64,000 bases of DNA from Hofstenia miamia. Its lineage: Eukaryota; Xenacoelomorpha; Acoela. Where the stretch lies: positions 2,624,495 to 2,688,494 of the forward strand of contig SCFE01000009.1 in the NCBI GenBank assembly GCA_004352715.1, in the 5' to 3' direction. Below the pieces are notes generated by a model. The model saw only the letters and a program-made list of their open reading frames with translations, made no database searches and was not told the DNA's origin. This document shows, piece by piece, positions 30,717-42,000 of the stretch; the first letter of the stretch is position 1; the number at the start of each line of letters is the position of its first letter. Made by a program: the position numbers and the translations under genes.

Positions 30717-33628
30717 AACATATACAAAATGTTATAAACAATTATATTCAAATATATATATATATATAGAAAGTAATGAAGTGGTGGCTAATAATGATTC
30801 TTTTGTATCAAATATGCCCATCAAAACAAAAGTAAGATATGAATTTACATTCAAACAACATCAAATCCTCCGTAATCCTAAGTATTTTGGGAAATAGTAT
30901 GACGGGGATAATACTGTACACTAAATATTATCAACTCAGCCCTGCCCTCACCAATTTTGGATAATTAGGCAGGGCTTCAAGATGGCACTTCCCTCACCTT
31001 TCTTAGGTTTATTTGGGGTGATCAATCAAACAAAATACAAAAATATTGACCCGTGAAGAAATTAGTGACCAACTAGTGATCATTTTTGACTAGTTACTAA
31101 AATAGTGACTAAGTGGTCACTCTGTGCTGAGTTATTAATGATTAGATCAGATTTATAGCATTGAATTGAAGATAATGTGATAGGTATCATGAAATTATTA
31201 GTGAAGATTATAACAAAGTGTGTGAACTCTGTACGCTATCAAAAGTAACAGGAAGTCCATCAAGAAGGAAAAATCCAGTACGTTTATGTTGACCTCTATA
31301 TATATATATANNNNNNNNNNNNNNNNNNNNNNNNNNNNNNNNNNNNNNNNNNNNNNNNNNNNNNNNNNNNNNNNNNNNNNNNNNNNNNNNNNNNNNNNNN
31401 NNNNNNNNNNNNNNNNNNNNNNNNNNNNNNNNNNNNNNNNNNNNNNNNNNNNNNNNTATATATATATATATATATAGCGTTTTTGCAGAGCGAATACCAA
31501 TGTTCTTGATATTTCGCAAATTTTTAGGCTCTCAAACCATGATTTGCGGACAGCTTTTAAAATGATTATAGTGGTTTATAACAAAGGATTTTAGAAATAG
31601 TCAATGTGTTTAGAATAGAAATATAGAATGAAACAACATGTTTAAACACATTTCAGAATTTATTAGCAATATAAATTTAGTTTTCGCATAATCATAGTCA
31701 TTTACTGTGAAAAAATATTTTCACCTCAACGCACTCTAAAATCATGATCAGTTTACCAAAAAAATTTCAAGAACGGTACACTATTATTTGAAAATGTTTA
31801 CATTTAATTCTTTGAAAACAATAGCAACAGAATATATTTACATTATATTTTGAAAGAATAATCAACTTTTCATTCTCGATATTTAGGTACCTTACCATAC
31901 TAGTACAGACACTACTATTCCAATGCTAAACATAGCCAAAAAAATTAATAATAGTTTATTCATAAGCGCTTTTACATGAAAATCTAATCATTCATTTAAA
32001 TTCCCTCAATGCATTGTAAAAAAATTGTTGTGTATTAAAACTATTTTTTAGTCGTATATTATTTGCCAATTTGCTGCAGAGAATCGTTGTTTGCATGCAT
32101 TTTAGTATGTTTACTTTGCGTATTTGTCGTCCAAAGCTCAGTATTCAACGTCTCATTCTTTTCTACTGTACACTCTGTGTATACTACACGTTCCACCTTA
32201 CACGTAATTTTTGCCTTTTTTAGTATAGTTTCTAGTGTTTAAGCTTTTTTATATATTACTTGTTGAAATTTTTTGGTTTATATATTTGTATGGAACGTTC
32301 TGTCATTTGTAGTGTATAATTATCACAACAGTGACATTTCGTATTTGCGCCTAAGCACTGTTTTCATTGGTTGTAATTTACCACAATCTTCATTTAATAG
32401 TCAACTTTCTCTGTATTCATGTCGATTTCCAAATATAACATGCAATCTAGATTTAAGTTGTTGCAAGCTTTGATATGTTTCGGAATTAGCATAGGGAATG
32501 CAAATCAGTGATTTACTTTCGAAATCGACTAAACGATTCTGTTAATGTAAGAGTGAGACATTATGTATTGAAATTACACCTGGATCACCAGAAGACGTAA
32601 AAATGCCAGTCTATTTTTCTTTTGACTGTAAATCTCTTAAAAGATGAGAAATATTTTAGAATATGAAGAGAGTTTTCATTTTAAATTTAGATGCGTTGCG
32701 ATACTCCGAGACTAAAGGCAAACATCTTCAGCTTTTTGCTTTGATAAATTTCCGATAGCCGTTAAATTTTAGCATAATTCTATTTTTAATTACTTTTTGC
32801 GTATGTAAATTACCTCATTAGTTTAAGTGCTTAATTTCGCTAGTAAATTTATTTAAACTCTAGAGTTTTCCAATCATTGAACAAACTGATTTTCTACTAA
32901 AAGTATTTTGTGGTGAAAATTTAGAAGTTGAAACAGTCATTAGTTTTTAATATTTATATTGTAAGTTTGGAATACCATCCGTAAATAAGAAAAAACGGAG
33001 ATATTTTGTTTCGGCCGTTCTAGCCATCCAATTCAATTAGCATAACTTTTATACAAATGCAATGTCAGTGAGGTCATAGATATATTTTGAGGCGTATAAA
33101 TGCAATACGTAGGGCCCGGATTTCCATGTTATCAAAATGTCACATTCATGGCTGAGAGAAGTTAAAATTTTCATGAACGCCTTAAATTTTTGCACGTTAA
33201 TCTCCATTTTATTGTATATTAACAACAAAATTAATTTATTGCGTAGATAAGATCATTCAGGTATGTTTTCATTTGAGTACAGTCGATACTCGAATATTAT
33301 TGCAAGAAACAGTTACTTGTAAGAGTTGTTTTTATTTTAATTTATCATAAATCAGGCCGATTAGTGCTAATGAGAGAAAAAATAAATATATGATTTTCTT
33401 TAAAATTTCAATGCTGAAGCATCCGTTTCCAAATTATTACAAGAACAAATTCCTCCTAATGTTTAATAGTGAGCTAATTCCTGGTGTGTTGCCCCTAACC
33501 TATAAGCTCCTAATTAAACCGGCACATTAATTTTAATGTGTACAAGCAATTTCAACTCATACTTTTTCACCCCTGCTCGCATTTATGAGTAAAAAATTTT
33601 GGCCAAATTGTGATCAAATATAGATTAC
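30717..33628. other. Intergenic sequence with TA repeats and gap
   Basis: Two (TA)n tracts (30752-30767 and 31299-31477), the latter interrupted by Ns at 31311-31456. No gene seen. At 31060-31135 there are repeated GTGACTA/TAGTGACCA motifs, possibly a small MITE end. Confidence 0.4.
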
Positions 33629-33629
33629 A

Positions 33630-33652
33630 ATTATTATTATTATTATTATTAT
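33630..33652. repeat. (ATT)n repeat, LINE 3' tail
   Basis: Trinucleotide run immediately after the 3' end of the LINE fragment. A similar run (34810-34826) resumes on the far side of the N gap. Confidence 0.8.
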
Positions 33653-34193
33653 CCTTGCTTCTCACAGCTTCATGCTGGTGTCCCTCTCAGCTCGGGGAAC
33701 TCACCAGTTCCCAGGGAGTCTGAGAGCTTTCCTCAGGACTCTAGCTGTTCCTAACAATGCTGCCTTCTGTGCTACCGCTCCTCCCCACTTTGTACCTCTT
33801 ACTTTTCTTACTTACTGCTCCTAGTACGCCTACTACTACCGGGACTACTTCAACTTTCTTTAACTTCCACAGCCTTTCTATTTCCTCTGCTAACTCTCTG
33901 TACTTGTCTATCTTATCTTTCTCTTTGCTTTCTACATTTCTGTCCTTTGGTACTGCTATGTCTATCACTGTTCCTAATCTTTTCTCTTTGTCTACCACTA
34001 CTATGTCTGGCCTCCGTGCTTCTATCACTTTGCTCGTCTGTATGTTGAAATCCCACAGTATCTTAACCTTCTCATTTTCTATGACGCCCTGTGGCTTGTG
34101 CTCATACCACTTGTCTCCTGCTTCTAACCCATGCTGCCTGCTAAAACTCCAATGTACCATTCTTCCCACCTTGTCATGCCTGAACTTATACTC
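33653..34193 (-). pseudogene. LINE C-terminal fragment with restriction-like-endonuclease-type domain
   Basis: The minus strand encodes HKPQGVIENEKVKILWDFNI, then VIEARRPDIVVVDKEKRLGT, then VIDIAVPKDRNVESKEKDKI and KYRELAEEIERLW, with VEVVPVVVGVLGAV near the end. The WDF.IQT..(I/V)EARRPDIVVVDK...IDVAVP pattern is the C-terminus of a LINE group common in marine invertebrates. It resembles the PD..D..K-type nuclease of R2-like elements. More GC-rich than its surroundings. On the 3' side it ends in an (ATA)n tail (33652-33630 on the minus strand); the 5' side is lost in the gap at 34194-34809. Confidence 0.7.
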
Positions 34194-34809
34194 NNNNNNN
34201 NNNNNNNNNNNNNNNNNNNNNNNNNNNNNNNNNNNNNNNNNNNNNNNNNNNNNNNNNNNNNNNNNNNNNNNNNNNNNNNNNNNNNNNNNNNNNNNNNNNN
34301 NNNNNNNNNNNNNNNNNNNNNNNNNNNNNNNNNNNNNNNNNNNNNNNNNNNNNNNNNNNNNNNNNNNNNNNNNNNNNNNNNNNNNNNNNNNNNNNNNNNN
34401 NNNNNNNNNNNNNNNNNNNNNNNNNNNNNNNNNNNNNNNNNNNNNNNNNNNNNNNNNNNNNNNNNNNNNNNNNNNNNNNNNNNNNNNNNNNNNNNNNNNN
34501 NNNNNNNNNNNNNNNNNNNNNNNNNNNNNNNNNNNNNNNNNNNNNNNNNNNNNNNNNNNNNNNNNNNNNNNNNNNNNNNNNNNNNNNNNNNNNNNNNNNN
34601 NNNNNNNNNNNNNNNNNNNNNNNNNNNNNNNNNNNNNNNNNNNNNNNNNNNNNNNNNNNNNNNNNNNNNNNNNNNNNNNNNNNNNNNNNNNNNNNNNNNN
34701 NNNNNNNNNNNNNNNNNNNNNNNNNNNNNNNNNNNNNNNNNNNNNNNNNNNNNNNNNNNNNNNNNNNNNNNNNNNNNNNNNNNNNNNNNNNNNNNNNNNN
34801 NNNNNNNNN
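34194..34809. other. Assembly gap (616 Ns)
   Basis: Hides the rest of the LINE copy. Other long gaps are 31311-31456, 42012-42239, 56602-56854 and 60541-60644. Confidence 0.99.
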
Positions 34810-35040
34810 TATTATTATTATTATTAAACTTTCTTTCTACTTTAAAATTATATCATCACGTAGACTTTCAAACTTGTAATATTGTTATTATGGAGTCACG
34901 ATTTGATTTATTACCAGAAAGTCTACTCCAATGCTGGCTGACCGTGATATTTATAGCTACATCCCTTTGATTAGTATATAACCATAGTAAGCCATTCTTC
35001 AAAAGGTGAAAGATAACATTAAAACTTATTAGGGCGAAAA

Positions 35041-35306
35041 ATTTGCAATCATAATTTTATGACTTGACGTGACAATCCGTTCTCTGACCATTTCTTTTAC
35101 ACTGGAATTTATTATCATGTCATTCTTTGTAAAATTCATTGCTTCTCAATTGTAAGGTATAGAACTGTTTAAAATTTGCAATCATAATTTTATGACTTGA
35201 TGTGACAATCCGTTCTCTGACCATTTCTTTTACACTGGAATTTATTATCATGTCATTCTTTGTAAAATTCATTGCTTCTCAATTGTAAGGTATAGAACTG
35301 TTTAAA
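35041..35306. repeat. 133-bp tandem duplication
   Basis: The unit starting ATTTGCAATCATAATTTTAT at 35041 repeats from 35174 with only one difference seen (GACGTGAC versus GATGTGAC). There is no N between copies, so it may be genuine. Confidence 0.85.
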
Positions 35307-35570
35307 ATTATTTTTGCAGGGATTGAGGATATAGGACTGAATTTTTGTATAGAAATAATTGTATGTAAAATATAACAAAAAATTAGGTGTAACAAAAGAA
35401 GTTTGATGTTTGTGGAATTTTCTTATTTTATTGATTCATAAACTTTAGAAATATTTGCATGAACTTACGAGTTTTGCACATATTCCATTACGTTGGTGGA
35501 CTTTTAACTAAGCTACATACTATTTAAAAATCCAAAGAAGAAGCAAAATTCAAAAAGAAAAATAAAATAT

Positions 35571-35885
35571 TTAGCCAAAGAAATCTTTCCATGTGTTTGG
35601 ATATGTAAGTAGTCTAATATGTGTTGGTTTGCCAGTAGGTTGTTTGAGGAATTTTTTTAATTTATTTAAGTTTCTTTCATCTGGGATGCTTGTAAGCAGC
35701 TTATTCCATAGTTTATATTACGTTATTATGTTGGATTTTTGCCAATATCTACTTTTTATTTGTTTATAGCTTATGCAGATATTGTATCGCGTATTGAATT
35801 TGACGTATTTACTTAAAAAGCCATTAGCTTTTGTTTTATCTGTAACAAGCTTAAACATGTGTACCAGACTTATACTTTGTAACAT
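35571..35885 (-). pseudogene. LINE C-terminal fragment
   Basis: The minus strand reads KFNTRYNICISYKQIKSRYW, one in-frame stop, then YKLWNKLLTSIPDERNLNKL and KKFLKQP, ending at TAA 35573-35571. The LWN.L...IP......FK..L pattern is the LINE ORF2 tail. It differs from the fragment at the window start, so probably another family. Confidence 0.55.
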
Positions 35886-35899
35886 AGCAAGCTGTTAAC

Positions 35900-38800
35900 A
35901 TACATATAAATGATTTTTTTTTCTCAAAATCCTGAATCCTTTTAATTCAACACGTGTTATATTATTCATGAGAATTCATTCCCCATATTTGTGAAAATGA
36001 ATCATTTTTATTGAATTTACGTAGTCGCCTTCTCTTCAATGAAATTATGTAAAATTTATGAAAGATATCTTTCAGTCTCAAAGATGTAAAATGTTAACAA
36101 TTTATAAATATTGTCACTCTTCTTTCCATGTTTGTGTAGTTTCTGATAACTTTTATATTTTCAACAATTCATATTTTGCAGACAGGCATTTTGTCGTAAA
36201 CTAATTCATGAAAGCAAACATCACGCGATGTTGCTAATAGTGTGATAAATTATTGACCAATAGGAATGACTGCATGCAAACTTAGTAAATAACTGGCTCG
36301 CTGTACTTTTTAATGGTTTAATTTTAGATCAACTTCGTATTTTATTAAGGTTGTACTCAATATCAATAGCATGTTTCTCTTTTAACTTTGTTACCTAATT
36401 CAGTCGCCCAGCACTAAATACATTCACGCTTAATTTCTAGCTTTATAATTGATATTGTTTGTGGTTGACTTTATAATGGTATTCTATCAAAGCATGGTTT
36501 CGACAAATATTGTAATTTTTTATTCTTTACTATGTTTTTACTATATTATATGCATTGTTGGTGTTAACACCATTTTAGTATTTTAAAAACTTTACTGTTG
36601 AACTTTTTCTGAGTATTCATCCTTTTTGTGTGAACAACAAAGAATCAAGATTGGACCACTTTAGCAGCTATTTTTGTATGTTAACTTCTTCAAAGTACAT
36701 TAAGTATGGTTCTCAGGTTTACTTGACCGATTCACCACTTTGACCACATTATTAAGTTTAACAGATTTTAATTTTTATTTATATAGTTTCTTACCCAATC
36801 TGTTAACAGAGCTGCTACATATATTATAAATATGGTCGTCACTGCAATTCACCTCCTTTACCATTTTTCATATTTTCATTCACTCACTCATTTCCAAAGT
36901 TTCAAAACTTTCAATGCCTTTTCACAGGCAGGTGGCTACTATAGATTTACAATATCCGGCTCAGAGTTACTCAAGTAGACCTTTTCTCCCGTGTGATAAT
37001 TCACACTATTAAATCCCAAAATTAACCCCAAATGAGAAACCCTGTTATACATCATTTATATTTTTAGTTACTACAAGTATGCTTTCATTAAAATCTCAAC
37101 TAGCACTGCATAATGTCATTGCCGAATTCTTTTGTTAAAATTTTGCGATGGTCATCGTTTGTTTTTAATCCATTAGCACAAATTCAAAGCTAATAATAAA
37201 ATGTCAATGGCTTTGCGTTTACCGTCAGTTGATTTTGATTGGTTCTTTATTGTGTAATGATTATTGTGAACAATTGTTGTATTAAAAACCAGTCCGCAAA
37301 AGAATATAGATTATGCTTAATAGTAAGCAACGACGAAACTGTCGTCAAATTATTTTTCTATTGAGAAATAGCTTTTGTTCTCCATTTTACAGGGGTGTTC
37401 AATTATAGATTTTTAAAATTTATTAAATTGATATTTCAAACAAATTTATTATTTAACAGTGATTCATTTTCAATATGAGCATATAGTACAGTACATATTG
37501 TCTCGAAGATATATATAGCTAAGCGCAAGTACATTGCTATATAAAGAATGCATTATGTGAACCCATTTGTTTATCTAGTACGAATTCGAAGTGTATAAAA
37601 TACACGCGTTTTTAGCTGTGAGTCGTCATAAAGGGCAACACCAATAAATTGCTTTAATAAGACAATCAAATAATTGCTAACACGAATAATCAATGAATTT
37701 AATTGCAATTTAATTTGGAACATCTCTGTCATGCGATGAACAGCAGTCTATCCGCTGAACCTCTGAAACTGAAAACATTGGGACCTTTTAATATTTTTGA
37801 TGCAGATCTTATTGAGGACTGATTGATAGTGGTTTTCCATCGTGTAACAAGATAGCATTATATCTAGGCTCATATCCAACCCTTCGAAAAGACTTCCATT
37901 TATTTCTTTCATTATATTCGTTTTGAATTGATTGCTTTTCAAGAAATTTTTTCTTTTAAAATTGACTTGATATAGAGCTGTATTTTCAAGCATTTCATAT
38001 CGCACATAGAAATTGTAAATGATTTTTAGAACGAATCAGTTATTTAGCTACGAAATTTCCCAGCTTTTGTAAAACCACTCTACGATATGAAATTTTTGAT
38101 ATATTAACAATTCTGCCTGGGAATTCGTCTCCTTATTTCTCAACACATTGACTGCAATGTGTTCACATGTTGAATACATGTTATGTCCCACATATCCATA
38201 TTAGTGCTGGATCCGGTCCGGTTAATCCGATCAGGTTAAAGCCGGTTAATCTGCAAGAGCCGGTTAATCAGGTTAAAATACGGTTAAGTAATTCTATTTG
38301 ATTTTCAAAATTTATTGATTACAATTATTGCGGTATTAGAAAACAGTAGAAATTGTGGGAAGGGTGCAAAGATTCCTATTGTAATTCTAGTCCTACTTTA
38401 CATTTTTACCTTTCAAATTCTAGAATTGCAATAATTCGTGCACCATTTTAAAAAAAATGTGGGAAAGGGATGGATGCTAAATAGTTGTTATATAGACTGG
38501 ATTTTAATTTATTCGTAAAGTTCTAAATTTATCATTTAATTCTTATTTATGAACACACTTTGCGTACATATTTTCTTCATTAAATTTTGATATACTACGA
38601 TCATTCTCAATATGGCTTACTTCATAATGTGAATATAGGTATAATATAGCCTATTAAGAGACGAGAATAATCTCTTTCATGTGTCCTATGGGATGATAAC
38701 AACAGTATTGTTTCATTCGCATGCCTAATTATGTACACAATTTAATTGTATGAATTTGCTTAACCTTTAAAATGTTCCATTTTGATTTACTCGATTTCAT
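35900..38800. other. Intergenic sequence between the two host genes
   Basis: AT-rich. Short frames only; the longest minus frame (37748-38005) has no recognisable motif. At 38210-38290 the motif CCGGTTAATC/CAGGTTAAA recurs four to five times in about 80 bases. Confidence 0.4.
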
Positions 38801-38941
38801 GTGCACCTTTTGCTAAATGTTGGCGGCGCGTTCGTGCAAGTTGAAGTGCATCTAGTTAACAATTTCGCGTGTGTTTGTAATTACATTGGTGCTAACTGGT
38901 TGTGTTTATTTGCACAAAATCTAAATTAAAATGTTTTTAGT

Positions 38942-39008
38942 ATGAGCGATAATGATGACGATTGTGCAGTACGACTAAGGAAGACACATTCTGATATGCA
39001 TCCAAATG
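38942..39008 (+). CDS. AdipoR-like exon 1
   Basis: Encodes MSDNDDDCAVRLRKTHSDMH plus PN, phase 1 out at GTAAGT 39009. Acceptor-like TTTTTAG one base before ATG suggests a 5'UTR intron; otherwise the UTR is continuous. The preceding 100 bases are locally richer in CG (GGCGGCGCGTTCG near 38822). Confidence 0.75.
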
Positions 39009-42000
39009 GTAAGTTGGTTTTTAATAATAGACATCCTCTGTATGTATATATTGCTTTGAATTGTGTAAAATTATGGGTTTTGTAACATATGCAACATATC
39101 ATAACTTCATACAGCTCTAAGACTCGCCTTGTGTCATTTTACAGATGATAAAAATGCAAACTTAAGGTGGTTGTAATCATATTAGTTTAATCGCTCAACA
39201 TGAAAGCCCGAGTCATGATCATTTGAAACTGGATCCAATTGAAAATTTGAACCTATCTCGATCGGGGATACTTCCTCAGCTTCCCCTTGAGAAAAATATT
39301 ATATTCTGCCCACATTTTTTACTTTTTCTATAGTATAGTAGAAAAACGGATTATTAAAAGTGGTATTAATTTTATGATTATTATTTTAGATATATTAATT
39401 TTATTCCATAAAACAATATCTTATTAATTTCAGCATGTGATCAATACGTTGTTCCCTAAATGTTTGTTTAGATATCATATATTAATTGGGTACACAATTT
39501 ATATTTTTTGTGCCTATTAGATGTTAGCTATTACCCCTCAGATTCAGAATTTTACAAAACCCCCGCCGCGATAGGGTTAAAGAAAAACTTTAATTAAAAA
39601 TCTTTGGCAAGGAATTATGCACATCTCTATTTATTTAAAACCATAAGGTTAATTACCAAATTTGATACCATTCAATGACAGTCAGTTCAACAGTACCTTC
39701 CGCGGTCATGACTAATGCTTATAACTAGGTAACTATTCATACAGCTTGTTTATTGCAAGGTGTCTATTTTGTACTATTCTTCTCAATTATCTGTAAATCA
39801 CTGCTCTGGGAGGATGGTTTCAGAGAATGCTTACGTAGCTTACGTTAAGGTTATCCATAAGTTGAAGGAAATGATATATATATATTTGTTTTGCTATTAT
39901 TTGTAAAACATTCAATCTGCTTTTGTTCGATATTTGATGAACCTAGTACTAATATATTTTGAAAAAATGCAAGTGCGTTTCCGAATAATGTAAAAGCAAG
40001 TATGCTATAATTGTAGTAACAGCTTGTGCATGCAGAGCTAGGCAAGCAAATATTTTTAAGTAACCAAACTAGTATAAATAATAAACCTTGAAAAAATTAT
40101 TTATATGTGAAATCCATGTGGCGATTTCTTTCAGAAAGATATTTGTAATATTAGTATTATAAAAATAAGATTACTCTTGCAGTTCATTGATAAAACATTT
40201 TCAAGAAAAATTTTTAATAATTTCTGTAGTTTTTTCTCCTTTAATCGCTTGTTCTTGAATTTGTTTGCTGACTCTGCTTCAAAATCAAATAGTTTGTAGT
40301 AAATCAAATATTTACAAACTTCATGTAAAACAGTCGAAAGATAATGAATTTCGAAAAATCAAATACGAATTTTGTCGATTTACAATTGGAGCCATGCCCA
40401 TGATAGCAAAATTGAGATTAATTATAAAGTTTTCAAGATTGTGAAAATTTAGAACAAAAATGGACACTGAGGGTAATCACATTTAAATTGTCAACGTTTT
40501 TAAAATTTAATAATTCAATAAGACTGCATTTGCAATGGGATGTGAAATTTATAAGAATATTTATAAAGAATCTGTGGGGTAAAAAATGCGAAAAAATCAT
40601 TATCTATGATATATATTCTGTTTCCGGGACTGCTTGAATAGAGAAATGTTTCTGATCAGGGCTTTCGAATACTCGGAATATTAAGAACTTGAACTCGAAT
40701 AAGCTTTTAAATATTGATCAGAAAATTCGGAAGAAAAATCATCAAAACTTGAACTCAAACTCTATCGAAAATCCACTCAAAAATACTTAAAAATTAAGTT
40801 TTTTAAAATTTCCTTTAACAATCGCAAATAACTATTTTTAGCTTAAAATTATTGTAAAATAAATGTTTTTACCCTAAAAATGTCAAAATTAGAAAAAAAC
40901 TCATTGAACTTGCATTTTCTTTAAAAAATACACGTAAATACTCAAACTCTGTCCAAGTAATTTGAACTCGACTTGAAAACCCTGTTTCGGATTGATATTT
41001 AAATCACAGGTACCGCTTATGGTATGGCACCTTACCATTATGTACCATATTGTAGATACCATAATGGTACTGCAGGAAACAGTTTTTGGCCATTGTTGAA
41101 TGTTAACTTTAAAAATATGGCCATATGGTAATTCATAAAGTTATTGTTAAATATACAGAATTTATACGGAGTTTCAATAAAATTGTTACAATTAGTGCAA
41201 TATATCATATATTTACGCTATCTGTCATTATTGGAGCGCACCCATAAGATGAATGTTATTCTGGATCATGTTGATGCTATGTCAACTACTTTAGTTGGAC
41301 AAAAGTACTACAGCAAGGAAATAGTTGAAAGGGCATTTGGATATTTAGTAACTTCACGTTCTTTATATAATCGACTTCGAGATGATTATGAATTACCCAG
41401 TATTCGGACATTGACGAAGATTACATCATCTGTTGCAAAACTCGATAATGACGAATTCTGTAAGAAAGTCTTTTTAACGTGTACTGACAAGCAAAAATCT
41501 TGCATTTTAATGATTGATGAGGTTTCTGTCAAACCAGCCTTGACGTACAAGGTGGGGCTATATTTGGACTTGCTGATAATCAGCCTGGTAATTCTTTAGC
41601 TAATCACATGCTCTGTTTCAACATCAAATGCATGTATGGTGGACCACAATTTGTATACCGTATGATTCCTGTTCGTAAATTGGACTCTGAATTTCAAACT
41701 TCTCAGTGCTTAAATATAATGAATATTGTTCAATCAAGTAAAGGCCATGTTCTTGCGGTAATTGTTGATGGTAACCGTGTGAATCAATCATTTATACGTT
41801 CCCTAAGTTGTGATGATTGTTCATGGTTATCAGCTGATCGATCTACATACCTCCTTTTCGCCTATGTTCATGTATTTAAGTGTATAAGGAACAACTGGCT
41901 AACAGAGAAATCAGGTGAACTGGAGTATATGCTTCATGGCAAGCGAATGGTGGCCAAGTGGAAACATTTAGTTAAAGTGCAACAATTAGAGTCAAATTCT

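Noticed and set aside
31198-31519. Open frames across (TA)n and Ns, also at 56492-57018 and 60424-60740
   Set aside because: They encode only YIYI repeats and unknown residues; artefacts of microsatellites and gaps.
33757-34827. 356-codon plus-strand open frame
   Set aside because: It is the antisense of the LINE fragment extended through 616 Ns into an ATT repeat.
37748-38005. 85-codon minus-strand frame upstream of AdipoR
   Set aside because: No motif, no splice or poly(A) support, ordinary length for chance in this sequence.
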